This document shows, piece by piece, positions 26,949-34,684 of a stretch of 64,000 nt of DNA; the first letter of the stretch is position 1, and each line of letters opens with the position of its first letter. The stretch is from AP-15 sp963738185 (GTDB lineage: Bacteria > Pseudomonadota > Alphaproteobacteria > ATCC43930 > CGMCC-115725). Position numbers and translations under genes: made by a program. The notes below the pieces were generated by a model. The model had not been told where the DNA came from. It saw only the letters and a program-made list of their open reading frames with translations, and did not search any database. The DNA lies in contig CAVTVA010000001.1 of assembly GCA_963738185.1 (NCBI GenBank), positions 620,001 through 684,000 of the forward strand. The letters run 5' to 3'.

Positions 26949-29735
26949 CTACTCCGCCGCCTCCCGCACCGCGACCGGCTCGACCTTGGCGGCGCAGAAT
27001 TTGAATTCGGGGATTTTGCCGATCGGATCGAGCTGCGGGTTGGTCAGGATGTTGGCGGCCGCCTCGGCGTAGCAGAACGGGATGAACACCATGCCGGGCG
27101 CCACCGCGCTGTCGGCCCGCGCCTTCAATTCGATCACGCCGCGACGCGTGGTGACCCGCACCGGCGCGCCGGCCGATATGCCGAGCCGGCGCAATTCAGC
27201 CGGCGCCAGCGACGCCACCGCCTCCGGCTCGAGCTCGTCGAGCACATTCGCCCGCCGGGTCATCGCCCCGGTATGCCAATGCTCAAGCTGGCGGCCGGTG
27301 GTCAGCACCATCGGGTAGTCGGCGTCGGGCTCCTCGGCCGGTGGGATGATCGCCGCCGGCACCAGCCGGCCGCGCCCCGAGGCGGTCGGAAATCCCTCGC
27401 CGAAGACGATTTCGTGGCCGGGCTCGTCCTCGGCGTCGCACGGATAGGTGACCGAGCTTTCGCGCTCCAGGCGCTCCCAGGTGATCCCGTTCAGCGACGG
27501 CATCGCCAGCTTCATCTCGGCGAAGACATCGCGCGGATGCGGGTAATCCCAGTCGAGGCCGATGCGCCGCGCGATTTCTTGGATGATCCATAAATCCTCG
27601 CGGGCGTTTCCCGGCATCGGCAAGGCGCGGCGGCCGAGCTGCACCTGGCGGTTGGTGTTGGAGACGGTGCCGTCCTTCTCCGGCCAGGCCGAGGCCGGCA
27701 AGACGACATCGGCGTATTTCGCCGTTTCAGTCAGAAACAGATCCTGGACGACGAGGTGCTCGAGCTTGGCCAGCGCCTCGCGCGCGTGCTGCACATCGGG
27801 GTCGGACATCGCCGGGTTCTCGCCCATGATGTACATGCCGCTGATCTCGCCGCGATGCACCGCGTCCATGATCTCGACAACGGTGAGCCCGCTTTTTTCG
27901 TCGAGCGGGGTGTGCCACAGCGCCTCGAATTTCACCCGAACCGCCGGGTCCACGACCGATTGATAATCGGGATAGACCATCGGGATCAGCCCGGCGTCGG
28001 AGGCGCCCTGGACGTTGTTCTGGCCGCGCAGCGGATGGAGCCCGGTGCCGGGCCGGCCGATCTGCCCGGTGACCAATGCCAGCGCTATCAGGCAGCGCGC
28101 ATTGTCGGTGCCGTGGACATGCTGCGAAATCCCCATGCCCCAAAAAATGATCGCCTTCTCGGCGCGCGCGTAGCTGCGCGCGACATGGCGCAACGTCGCC
28201 GCGTCAATGCCGCACAGCGGCGCCATCTTTTCCGGCGAATAGTCGCGGATATGCTCGCGCAATTTATCGAAATCCTCGGCATGGGCCTGGACATATTGGC
28301 GGTCGTAAAGGTCCTCCTCGATGATCGTGTGCAAGAGCGCGTTCAGCAGCGCCACGTCGCGACCTGGATTGAAGCGCAGGGTCAAGGTCGCATGCCGGGT
28401 CAGGGTATGCCCGCGCGGGTCCATGACGAAAATCGTGGCGCCGCGCTTTGCCGCCTGCTTGAAAAAGGTCGCCGCGACCGGATGATTCTCGGTCGGCCGC
28501 GCGCCGATCACGATGATCACGTCGGCATCCGCCGCCGCGGTAAAAGGCGCGGTGACGGCACCCGAGCCGATCCCCTCCATCAATGCGGCGACCGAGGAGG
28601 CGTGGCACAGCCGGGTGCAGTGATCGACATTGTTGCTGCCAAACCCAGTGCGCACCAGCTTTTGGAACAAGTAGGCTTCCTCGTTCGAGCCCTTGGCCGA
28701 GCCGAAGCCGGCGAGCGCTCTTTTCCCCCCGGCCTGCGCCGGGGCAGGCTCGCGGTCCCGGATCTGGCGCAGCCCGGCGGCGGCGCGGTTAAGCGCTTCC
28801 TCCCAGCTGGCCTTCCGAAAATGCGTGTAGGGATTGGCCGGGTCGATGTCGGTGTCGTGCTTGGAGATACCGTCGCGACGGATCAGCGGCTCGGTCAGCC
28901 GGTCGGGATGGTGGACATAGTCGAATCCGAATCGTCCCTTGACGCACAGCCGGTTGTGGTTGGACGGGCCGTCGCGCCCGTCGACAGCAACGATATGGTC
29001 GTCCTTGATGCGATAGGTCAGCTGGCAGCCGACGCCGCAATAAGGGCACACGCTGTCGATTTCGCGGTCGGGGGCATTGGCGTAGACGCCGTTAGTATCG
29101 ACCAGGCTCGCCGGCATTAAGGCGCCGGTCGGGCAGGCCTGGACGCATTCGCCGCAGGCGACACAGGTGCTCTGCCCCATCGGGTCGTCGAAATCGAAGA
29201 TGATCTTTTCGCGCCAGTTGCGCGCCGCCATGCCGATCACGTCGTTGACCTGGACCTCCCGACAAGCTCGCACGCACAGATTGCATTCGATGCACGCGTC
29301 GAGCTGCACCGCCATCGCCGGATGGCTGCGGTCCGGCGCCGGCGAGGCACGCCGAGGAAAGCGGCTTTGGGCAATGCCGAGCCGATCGGCCCATTGCCAA
29401 AAGCTTGAATTCGGGTCATGCGCGGCGGCCCGCTCGGGCTGGTCGCCGACCAGCAATTCGAACACCATCTTGCGCGAAAACCGGGCGCGCTCGCTCGCGG
29501 TCTGCACCTTCATGCCCGGGGTCGGCTGGCGCACGCAGGAGGCAGCGAGCACCCGTTCTCCGTCGATCTCGACCATGCAGGCGCGGCAATTGCCGTCGGC
29601 GCGATAGCCGGGCTTGGGCAGCCAGCACAGATGCGGGATTTCGGTGCCCTGGCGGTTGGCCACCTGCCAGATCGTCTCACCGGGTGCTGCTTCGACTTCT
29701 TTGCCGTCGAGTGTAAAGCGGATCGGATCGGTCAT
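26949..29735 (-). CDS. fdsA: NAD-linked formate dehydrogenase, alpha (molybdo/tungsto-pterin) subunit
   Basis: 928 residues from ATG 29735. Order of domains: N-terminal [2Fe-2S] ferredoxin (Cys37, 50, 53, 67), His/Cys cluster region, two 4Fe-4S clusters (CIECNLCVRACREV and CVACGECVQACPTG), a further 4Fe-4S (VCPYCGVGC) and the bis-MGD catalytic domain with CTRLCHASSVAAL, where a Cys takes the selenocysteine place. It oxidises formate to CO2 in the cytoplasm and passes electrons to the beta subunit. Around residue 330 the sequence IRDREPAPAQAGGKRALAG contains about eight residues encoded by a palindromic repeat (28725-28748). The frame is kept. Last gene of gntR-frc-fdsB-fdsA. Confidence 0.94.
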   Translation of the reverse strand: MTDPIRFTLDGKEVEAAPGETIWQVANRQGTEIPHLCWLPKPGYRADGNCRACMVEIDGERVLAASCVRQPTPGMKVQTASERARFSRKMVFELLVGDQPERAAAHDPNSSFWQWADRLGIAQSRFPRRASPAPDRSHPAMAVQLDACIECNLCVRACREVQVNDVIGMAARNWREKIIFDFDDPMGQSTCVACGECVQACPTGALMPASLVDTNGVYANAPDREIDSVCPYCGVGCQLTYRIKDDHIVAVDGRDGPSNHNRLCVKGRFGFDYVHHPDRLTEPLIRRDGISKHDTDIDPANPYTHFRKASWEEALNRAAAGLRQIRDREPAPAQAGGKRALAGFGSAKGSNEEAYLFQKLVRTGFGSNNVDHCTRLCHASSVAALMEGIGSGAVTAPFTAAADADVIIVIGARPTENHPVAATFFKQAAKRGATIFVMDPRGHTLTRHATLTLRFNPGRDVALLNALLHTIIEEDLYDRQYVQAHAEDFDKLREHIRDYSPEKMAPLCGIDAATLRHVARSYARAEKAIIFWGMGISQHVHGTDNARCLIALALVTGQIGRPGTGLHPLRGQNNVQGASDAGLIPMVYPDYQSVVDPAVRVKFEALWHTPLDEKSGLTVVEIMDAVHRGEISGMYIMGENPAMSDPDVQHAREALAKLEHLVVQDLFLTETAKYADVVLPASAWPEKDGTVSNTNRQVQLGRRALPMPGNAREDLWIIQEIARRIGLDWDYPHPRDVFAEMKLAMPSLNGITWERLERESSVTYPCDAEDEPGHEIVFGEGFPTASGRGRLVPAAIIPPAEEPDADYPMVLTTGRQLEHWHTGAMTRRANVLDELEPEAVASLAPAELRRLGISAGAPVRVTTRRGVIELKARADSAVAPGMVFIPFCYAEAAANILTNPQLDPIGKIPEFKFCAAKVEPVAVREAAE
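28725..28748 (-). repeat. palindromic element inside fdsA coding sequence
   Basis: On the coding strand CCTGCCCCGGCG-CAGG-CCGGGGGG forms a stem with a 4-base variable centre. It encodes PAPAQAGG between IRDRE and KRALAGFGS, a spot where the family normally has a short surface loop. The same element, with AAAG at the centre, lies in cobN at 57536-57559. Confidence 0.75.
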
Positions 29736-29756
29736 GGTCGTTCCCAATGTCCTATC

Positions 29757-29832
29757 CGTCGCCCCCGCGAAAACGGGGGTCCAGAGGCGCCGGTCGGAGC
29801 CCGCGGCCCTGGGTTCCCGCCTTCGCGGGAAT
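29757..29832. repeat. palindromic dispersed element between fdsB and fdsA
   Basis: CGCCCCCGCGAAAACGGGGG begins the element and GGTTCCCGCCTTCGCGGGAA ends it, each a hairpin, with TGACGAG after. It occupies most of the 126 bp between fdsB and fdsA and would be transcribed as paired hairpins. It is closely related to 32916-33025. Confidence 0.75.
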
Positions 29833-29861
29833 GACGAGTTGAAGCGATAATGGTTATCCGC

Positions 29862-31574
29862 TCAGCCAGTCAGATCCTCGCGGAAGTGCTTGAGCACCTG
29901 CTTGACCGGGTTCATCGCCGCCTGACCCAAGCCGCAGATCGAGGCGTCGCCCATCACCCGGGTCAGCTCGTTCAGCAACTCTTCGTCCCAATGCGGCGCG
30001 GTCATCAGCTTGACCGCCTTTTCGGTGCCGGCGCGGCAGGGCGTGCACTGGCCACAGCTCTCATCCTCGAAAAACCGCAGCAGGTTCAGCGCCACCGCCC
30101 GCATGTCGTCCTTATCGGACAAGACGACAACCGCACCGGAGCCGGTAAAGCAGCCTTCGCTTTCGAGAGCGCCGAAATCGAGCGGGATGTCGGCCATGGC
30201 GGCCGGCAGGATGCCGCCCGAGGCGCCGCCCGGCAGATAGCCCTTGAATTTGTGGCCCTCGGCCATGCCGCCACAGAACTCGTCGATCAGCTGGCGTGCG
30301 GTGATCCCGGCCGGGGCGAGCTTGACGCCCGGATCGCGCACCCGCCCCGATACCGAAAAGCTGCGCAGCCCCTTGCGCCCGTTGCGGCCGTGGCCGGTGA
30401 ACCACTCCGGCCCTTTCTCGGCAATGTCGCGCACCCAGTAGAGCGTCTCGATGTTGTTGCACAGGGTCGGCCGGCCAAACAGCCCGACCTGCGCCGGGAA
30501 CGGCGGGCGCTGCCGCGGCAGGCCGCGTTTGCCTTCGATGCTTTCGAGCATCGCCGACTCTTCGCCGCAGATATAGGCGCCCGCACCACGGCGCAGGTGG
30601 ATCTTGGTATGCGGAGCGAGCCCGGCATGCCCGATCGCCGCAATCTCGCTTTCGAGGATCGTCCGGCATTGCGGGTATTCGTCGCGCAGGTAAATGTAGA
30701 TCTCGGCCGCATCAACAACCCAGGCGGCGATCAGCATCCCCTCCAGGAAACGATGGGGGTCGGTTTCGAGAAAATAGCGGTCCTTGAAGGTGCCGGGCTC
30801 GCCCTCGTCACCATTGACCGCGAAGAGGCGAGGCGCGGGCTCCTGGCGCACCAGCCGCCATTTGCGCCCGGTCGGAAATCCGGCGCCGCCGAGCCCGCGC
30901 AGCCCGGAATGTTCGAGCGCGGCAATGATCTCTTCCGGCTGGTGCTGCCCGGCGAGACAGGCTTGCAGCAGGCGATAACCGCCATCGGCGCGGTAGGCTT
31001 GGAAGCCGACAAAGCTCGGGACCGACGGGTGGATGCTACCGGCGGCGACCGCGGCAGCCACATTTTCCGCGTCGGCATGCTCATGCAGCGCGTGACCGAT
31101 CGCGACCACCGGGGCGCGATCGCAGCCGCCCATGCACGGCGCCCGCACGACGCGAACGCGCTCGCCGAGCCGGTTCTGAAGCTCGCTCAGCAGCGCCGGC
31201 GCACCCGCCAGCTCGCAGCTGAGGCTGTCGCAGACCCGTACCGTCAGCGGCGGCGGAGCGCGCTCGTCGTCCATGACGATGTCGAAATGCGCGTAGAACG
31301 AGGCGACCTCGTAAACCTCCACCAATGCGAGCCGCATCTCCTCGGCCAGAGCCGCCAGGTGGCGCGCATGCAGGCAGCCGAAATGGTCCTGCAGCAAGTG
31401 CAGATGCTCGATCAGCAGGTCGCGGCGCCGCTCGCGGTCGCCTAGCAATGCCTGCACCTCGGCCAGAGCCGCGGGATCGACCTGCCGACCCTTCGGATGG
31501 TCGAGCCCGCGCCGCCGCCCCGCGCCCGGGTGGATGCGGCGGTCGTGTTTGGCTTGAGTGTTCAACGCCCGCAC
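29862..31574 (-). CDS. fdsB: formate dehydrogenase beta subunit, NuoE-NuoF fusion
   Basis: About 570 residues if started at GTG 31574 (a TTG at 31565 is the alternative; no good ATG exists, and a palindromic element abuts the start). Residues 1-165 are NuoE/FdsG-like with a thioredoxin-fold [2Fe-2S] site (CDSLSCELAG and APCMGGCDRAP). The rest is NuoF/FdsB-like: FMN site GLRGLGGAGFPTGRKW, NADH site RGAGAYICGEESAM, C-terminal 4Fe-4S CGQCTPCRAGT. The fused layout and length match the FDH1 beta subunit of methylotrophs. It accepts formate electrons from FdsA and reduces NAD+. Confidence 0.9.
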   Translation of the reverse strand: MRALNTQAKHDRRIHPGAGRRRGLDHPKGRQVDPAALAEVQALLGDRERRRDLLIEHLHLLQDHFGCLHARHLAALAEEMRLALVEVYEVASFYAHFDIVMDDERAPPPLTVRVCDSLSCELAGAPALLSELQNRLGERVRVVRAPCMGGCDRAPVVAIGHALHEHADAENVAAAVAAGSIHPSVPSFVGFQAYRADGGYRLLQACLAGQHQPEEIIAALEHSGLRGLGGAGFPTGRKWRLVRQEPAPRLFAVNGDEGEPGTFKDRYFLETDPHRFLEGMLIAAWVVDAAEIYIYLRDEYPQCRTILESEIAAIGHAGLAPHTKIHLRRGAGAYICGEESAMLESIEGKRGLPRQRPPFPAQVGLFGRPTLCNNIETLYWVRDIAEKGPEWFTGHGRNGRKGLRSFSVSGRVRDPGVKLAPAGITARQLIDEFCGGMAEGHKFKGYLPGGASGGILPAAMADIPLDFGALESEGCFTGSGAVVVLSDKDDMRAVALNLLRFFEDESCGQCTPCRAGTEKAVKLMTAPHWDEELLNELTRVMGDASICGLGQAAMNPVKQVLKHFREDLTG

Positions 31575-31578
31575 CTCT

Positions 31579-31668
31579 GGGTGCTGCCCCTCACCCTCCC
31601 GCTGCGCGGGTCCCTCCCTCTCCCCGCGAGCGGCGAGAGGGCTGGGGTGAGGGGCCGCTCCATTACAC
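31579..31668. repeat. long palindromic element between frc and fdsB
   Basis: The ends GCCCCTCACCC and GGGTGAGGGGC pair over about 80 bases, enclosing inner stems (CCCGCTGCGCGGG, and CTCTCCCCGCGAGCGGCGAGAG). It overlaps the frc stop codon and stops just before the presumed fdsB start. The same sequence class is found inside cobN (59231-59341) and cobQ (62136-62262). Confidence 0.75.
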
Positions 31669-32892
31669 CGCCCCTTCCTTGTGCATCGCGGCGATCGCGT
31701 CCCGGTCGTAGCCGAGCCAGCCGAGGATCTCGTCGGTGTGCTCACCCAACAGCGGCGCGCGCTTCACCTCGACCGGCGAATCCGAGAGGTTGATCGGCGA
31801 GCCGAGCTGGACGTAACGGCCGCGGGTCGGGTGATCGAGCTCGACCAGATAGCCGCGCTCGTAAAGCGACTTGTCCTCGTAGATGTCCTTCATCGACAGG
31901 ATCGGGCCGCACGGCACATCGACCTCGTTCAACGCTTCCATGACCTCGAACTTGGTCTTGGTCATCGTCCATTTCTCGATGATCGAGAAGCATTCGGGGA
32001 TCTTCGGCAGGCGCGCCGCCGGTGTCGCATAGCCGGGATCGTCGATCAGCTCCTCGCGGCCGGCGAGCTTCATCAGCGGCGCCCATGACGGCGGCTGGAT
32101 GATCACATAAACCCAGTCGTTGGGGCCGCCCGGGGCGCAGCGTAGCGCCGAGCCTGGCTGACCGCCACCCGAGGCGTTGCCGGCGCGCGGCACTGCGTCG
32201 CCAAATTCCTTGTTCGGGTATTCGGGCAGCGGCCCGTGCGCCAACCGCTGCTGGTCGCGCATCTTGACCCGGCATAAGTTCAGCACCGCGTCGGTCATCG
32301 CCACCTCGACCCGCTGGCCCTTGCCGGTGCGCTCGCGCTGGAAGAGGGCCGCGAGGATGCCGGCGATCGCATGCACCCCGGTGCCGCTGTCGCCGATCTG
32401 GGCGCCGCCAACCGTTGGCGGGCCGTCTTCCCAACCGGTCGTGCTCGCCGCCCCGCCCATGCATTGCGCGACGTTCTCATAGGCCTTGCAATCGGCATAG
32501 GGGCCCGGGCCAAACCCCTTGATCGAGGCGTAGATGATGCGCGGGTTCAGTTCCTGGAACCGCGCCCACGTGAAGCCGGCGCGGTCGAGCACGCCGGGGC
32601 CGAAATTTTCGACGACGATGTCGCAGCGGCGCACCAGCTCCTCCAGCACCCTCTTGCCCTGGGGCGTCTTCATGTTGACGGTGATGCTGCGCTTGTTCGA
32701 GTTCAGCATCGTGAAATAGAGGCTGTCGGCGCCTTTCACGTCCTGCAATTGGCCGCGGGTAATGTCGCCGCGCCCGGGCAATTCGATCTTGATCACATCG
32801 GCGCCCATCCACGCCAACAACTGGGTCCCGGTCGGTCCGGCCTGGACATGGGTCATGTCAAGAATGCGGACACCTTCGAGGGCTTTGGTCAT
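31663..32892 (-). CDS. frc: formyl-CoA:oxalate CoA-transferase (CaiB/BaiF family)
   Basis: 409 residues from ATG 32892 (MTKALEGVRILDMTHVQAGP, the characteristic Frc start). Catalytic aspartate Asp168 lies in GAQIGDSGTGVHA, and the glycine loop is found in NASGGGQPGSALRC. It moves CoA from formyl-CoA to oxalate, releasing formate. The downstream NAD-formate dehydrogenase genes would oxidise that formate. The partner oxalyl-CoA decarboxylase (oxc) is not in the window. Another class III CoA-transferase role is possible, but the start, active site and neighbours favour Frc. Confidence 0.9.
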   Translation of the reverse strand: MTKALEGVRILDMTHVQAGPTGTQLLAWMGADVIKIELPGRGDITRGQLQDVKGADSLYFTMLNSNKRSITVNMKTPQGKRVLEELVRRCDIVVENFGPGVLDRAGFTWARFQELNPRIIYASIKGFGPGPYADCKAYENVAQCMGGAASTTGWEDGPPTVGGAQIGDSGTGVHAIAGILAALFQRERTGKGQRVEVAMTDAVLNLCRVKMRDQQRLAHGPLPEYPNKEFGDAVPRAGNASGGGQPGSALRCAPGGPNDWVYVIIQPPSWAPLMKLAGREELIDDPGYATPAARLPKIPECFSIIEKWTMTKTKFEVMEALNEVDVPCGPILSMKDIYEDKSLYERGYLVELDHPTRGRYVQLGSPINLSDSPVEVKRAPLLGEHTDEILGWLGYDRDAIAAMHKEGAV

Positions 32893-32899
32893 CGTTGCC

Positions 32900-33763
32900 T
32901 CACCTTGCTGCGTCATTCCCGCGATCCCCGGAACGGCCCGCAAGGGCCGGCCGTCCGGGGAGGGAGCCCAGGGCCGCGGCTCCGTCGCTCTCCCCTGGGC
33001 CCCCGCTTTCGCGGGGGTGACGGTTTCCGTGGTCGTGCGGCGCGTCGAGAAAATCGCCGTGCTGCTCGACATGCGTGGCGAGCCCCAAAGTGTGCTCGCG
33101 CGCCAGCCGCTCGGCGAGCTCGGGGTCGCGGCGCTCCAGCGCTTCGATGATCCGCATATGATCGATAACCGAGCGCGCCGCCCGATTTTCCTGGTGGATC
33201 GTGATCTTGCGGATCGCCCGCATGTGAATGAACAGGTTCTCGGTCATGTCGGCGAGCAGCGCGCAGCCGCTCATTCTGATAATCGCCTGATGAAAGGCGA
33301 TGTTCGCGTCCGAATATTCGGCCAGCCGCTCCCAGTCAGCCTTGTCTTGGCCGGTGCCGGTGCGAAACCGATCCATCAGCCCGTGCAGTCCGGCGATCTG
33401 CTGCGCCGAGGCGCGCTCGGCGGCGAGCCGCGCCGCCATGCCCTCGAGCGCCGCCATGACCGTGACCATCTCGACGATCTCTCGCTTAGTCTTGCGCACG
33501 ACATAAATGCCACGGCGCGGGCGCGTGCGGACAAAACCTTCCTGCTCGAGCACGGTCATCGCCTCGCGGATCGGCGTGCGACTCACGCCCAGCCCCTCCG
33601 ACAGCCGCCGCTCGTCGAGCCGGATCTCGTGCGGATGGCCGTAGATGTCCATTGCGGTGATCGCCCGCTTCAGCGCCGCATAAGCCTCTTTGGCGACGCT
33701 CGTCCCGGCGTCGAGCCGCGGCACGTCGAGGGTGGGGCTGGGGTGCAGGCTCGCTTCAGCCAT
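32900..33763 (-). CDS. GntR-family (FadR/FCD) transcriptional regulator with repeat-derived tail
   Basis: 287 residues. Winged helix at residues 25-90 (LSEGLGVSRTPIREAMTVLEQEGFV); FCD ligand domain with its metal-binding set visible (Asp152 and His158 in SDANIAFHQA, His202 in IDHMRI, His224 in REHTL). Residues 247-287 (NRHPRESGGPGESDG ...) are the translation of a palindromic repeat that replaced the original stop. The gene starts the run gntR-frc-fdsB-fdsA, 7 bp before frc. It should sense oxalate, formate or a CoA ester and control this operon and itself through the palindrome at 33776-33785. Confidence 0.88.
   Translation of the reverse strand: MAEASLHPSPTLDVPRLDAGTSVAKEAYAALKRAITAMDIYGHPHEIRLDERRLSEGLGVSRTPIREAMTVLEQEGFVRTRPRRGIYVVRKTKREIVEMVTVMAALEGMAARLAAERASAQQIAGLHGLMDRFRTGTGQDKADWERLAEYSDANIAFHQAIIRMSGCALLADMTENLFIHMRAIRKITIHQENRAARSVIDHMRIIEALERRDPELAERLAREHTLGLATHVEQHGDFLDAPHDHGNRHPRESGGPGESDGAAALGSLPGRPALAGRSGDRGNDAAR
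32916..33025. repeat. palindromic dispersed element forming the 3' end of gntR
   Basis: The outer part pairs CGTCATTCCCGCGATCCCCGG against the GGGCCCCCGCTTTCGCGGGG side. Inner hairpins include GGCCCGCAAGGGCC. The element supplies the last 40 codons and the stop of gntR and ends 24 bp before the frc start. It is the longest copy of the class seen at 29757-29832 and 10323-10382. Confidence 0.75.
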
Positions 33764-33775
33764 GTCCTAGGTATA

Positions 33776-33785
33776 TGGTATACCA
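33776..33785. promoter_or_regulatory. GntR/FCD-type operator palindrome
   Basis: TGGTATACCA, a perfect 10-bp palindrome, lies 12 bp upstream of the gntR start codon. Operators of FadR-subfamily GntR regulators commonly have a GTATAC core flanked by T-G and C-A. The placement suits autoregulation of the oxalate/formate operon and could also affect a leftward promoter. Confidence 0.6.
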
Positions 33786-33892
33786 GAGGCTGCGGCAACC
33801 CGCTTTTGGCGAATCGGAGGGGATAGTCTCAGGCAGACCTCGTCCGCACCCGCTTTTGCGACCCATGGCAACAACGGGTGCAGGACCGGGTG

Positions 33893-34492
33893 CAACCCGT
33901 GCCGCCGGGCTCGGTCAACCGGAACGACGCCGACGACAACAACGCGTTCCGCTCGAAGCTGTGCGTGATGGATTGCGACGGCTCGATCTCGATCGAGGTG
34001 GCGCTTTATGACGACAAGGAGGCCTATTATTACGACACGGTCACGCACGGGCTGCCGCTCAGCAACGAGGGCAGGCAGCTGCCGAGCTAGTTTCCCGCCG
34101 CCGTCGCCTTTATCCGGAAATGCGCACAAAACTCCGGCGCGGCAAAGAACTTCCTGAAATATCTGATCCAGCCCAAGGTCAGCGCCGAGTATTTGAAGGG
34201 CGGTCTGTGCCGGACATTGCCGATCTTTTCGGAAGTGATCAAGGACGACCCGTGGTGGCTCGATCCCAAGGACCCGCATCGAGCGCCCTATATCCGACAG
34301 GGCCTGTTCTCGCCCACGATGCCGCTCTATTACGTCTACAACCCGGCCTATGCGCAGGTGCGCACCGAGCATCCCTTCAATGTCGCCTTCGCCGATATCG
34401 TGACCGGCGGCATGAAGCCCGAAGCCGCGGCGGATAAGGCGTTCAAGCGGATCGAGGCAATCTTCGCCAAATACCCGATCCAGGAGGGGTGA
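33893..34492 (+). pseudogene. 3' remnant of an ABC solute-binding protein gene
   Basis: Homologous to the last 200 codons of the five full genes that follow, starting abruptly at PPGSVNRNDADDNNAF. The 5' half is missing, an in-frame TAG (34088-34090) interrupts it after EGRQLPS where the paralogues have Gln or another residue, and FIRKCAQNS stands for the conserved FIPKGAKN. The end is well preserved (YVYNPAYAQVRTEHPFNVAF ... IFAKYPIQEG). It is a decayed sixth member of the array and marks its upstream edge, next to the gntR promoter. Confidence 0.85.
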
Positions 34493-34684
34493 GAGGGGCT
34501 CCCCGGCCGCGGGCGCGCGCACCGGTCTGATGCAGCGCGCCCGGCGCCGGCCCGCGCTTCCCGGCAAATCGCGGCGGTGCCGAGGATTGCGATGGGCCGT
34601 TGAACGAGGCCCATTAATGGTTCACACTCCCGACGCAATGGCACGCGCCTGACAAAGGGTGCGGCCCGAACGAGGGAGGAACGG

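Noticed and set aside
29850..31445. 531-codon plus-strand frame opposite fdsB
   Set aside because: Antisense shadow; fdsB on the other strand has complete FMN, NADH and iron-sulfur motifs.
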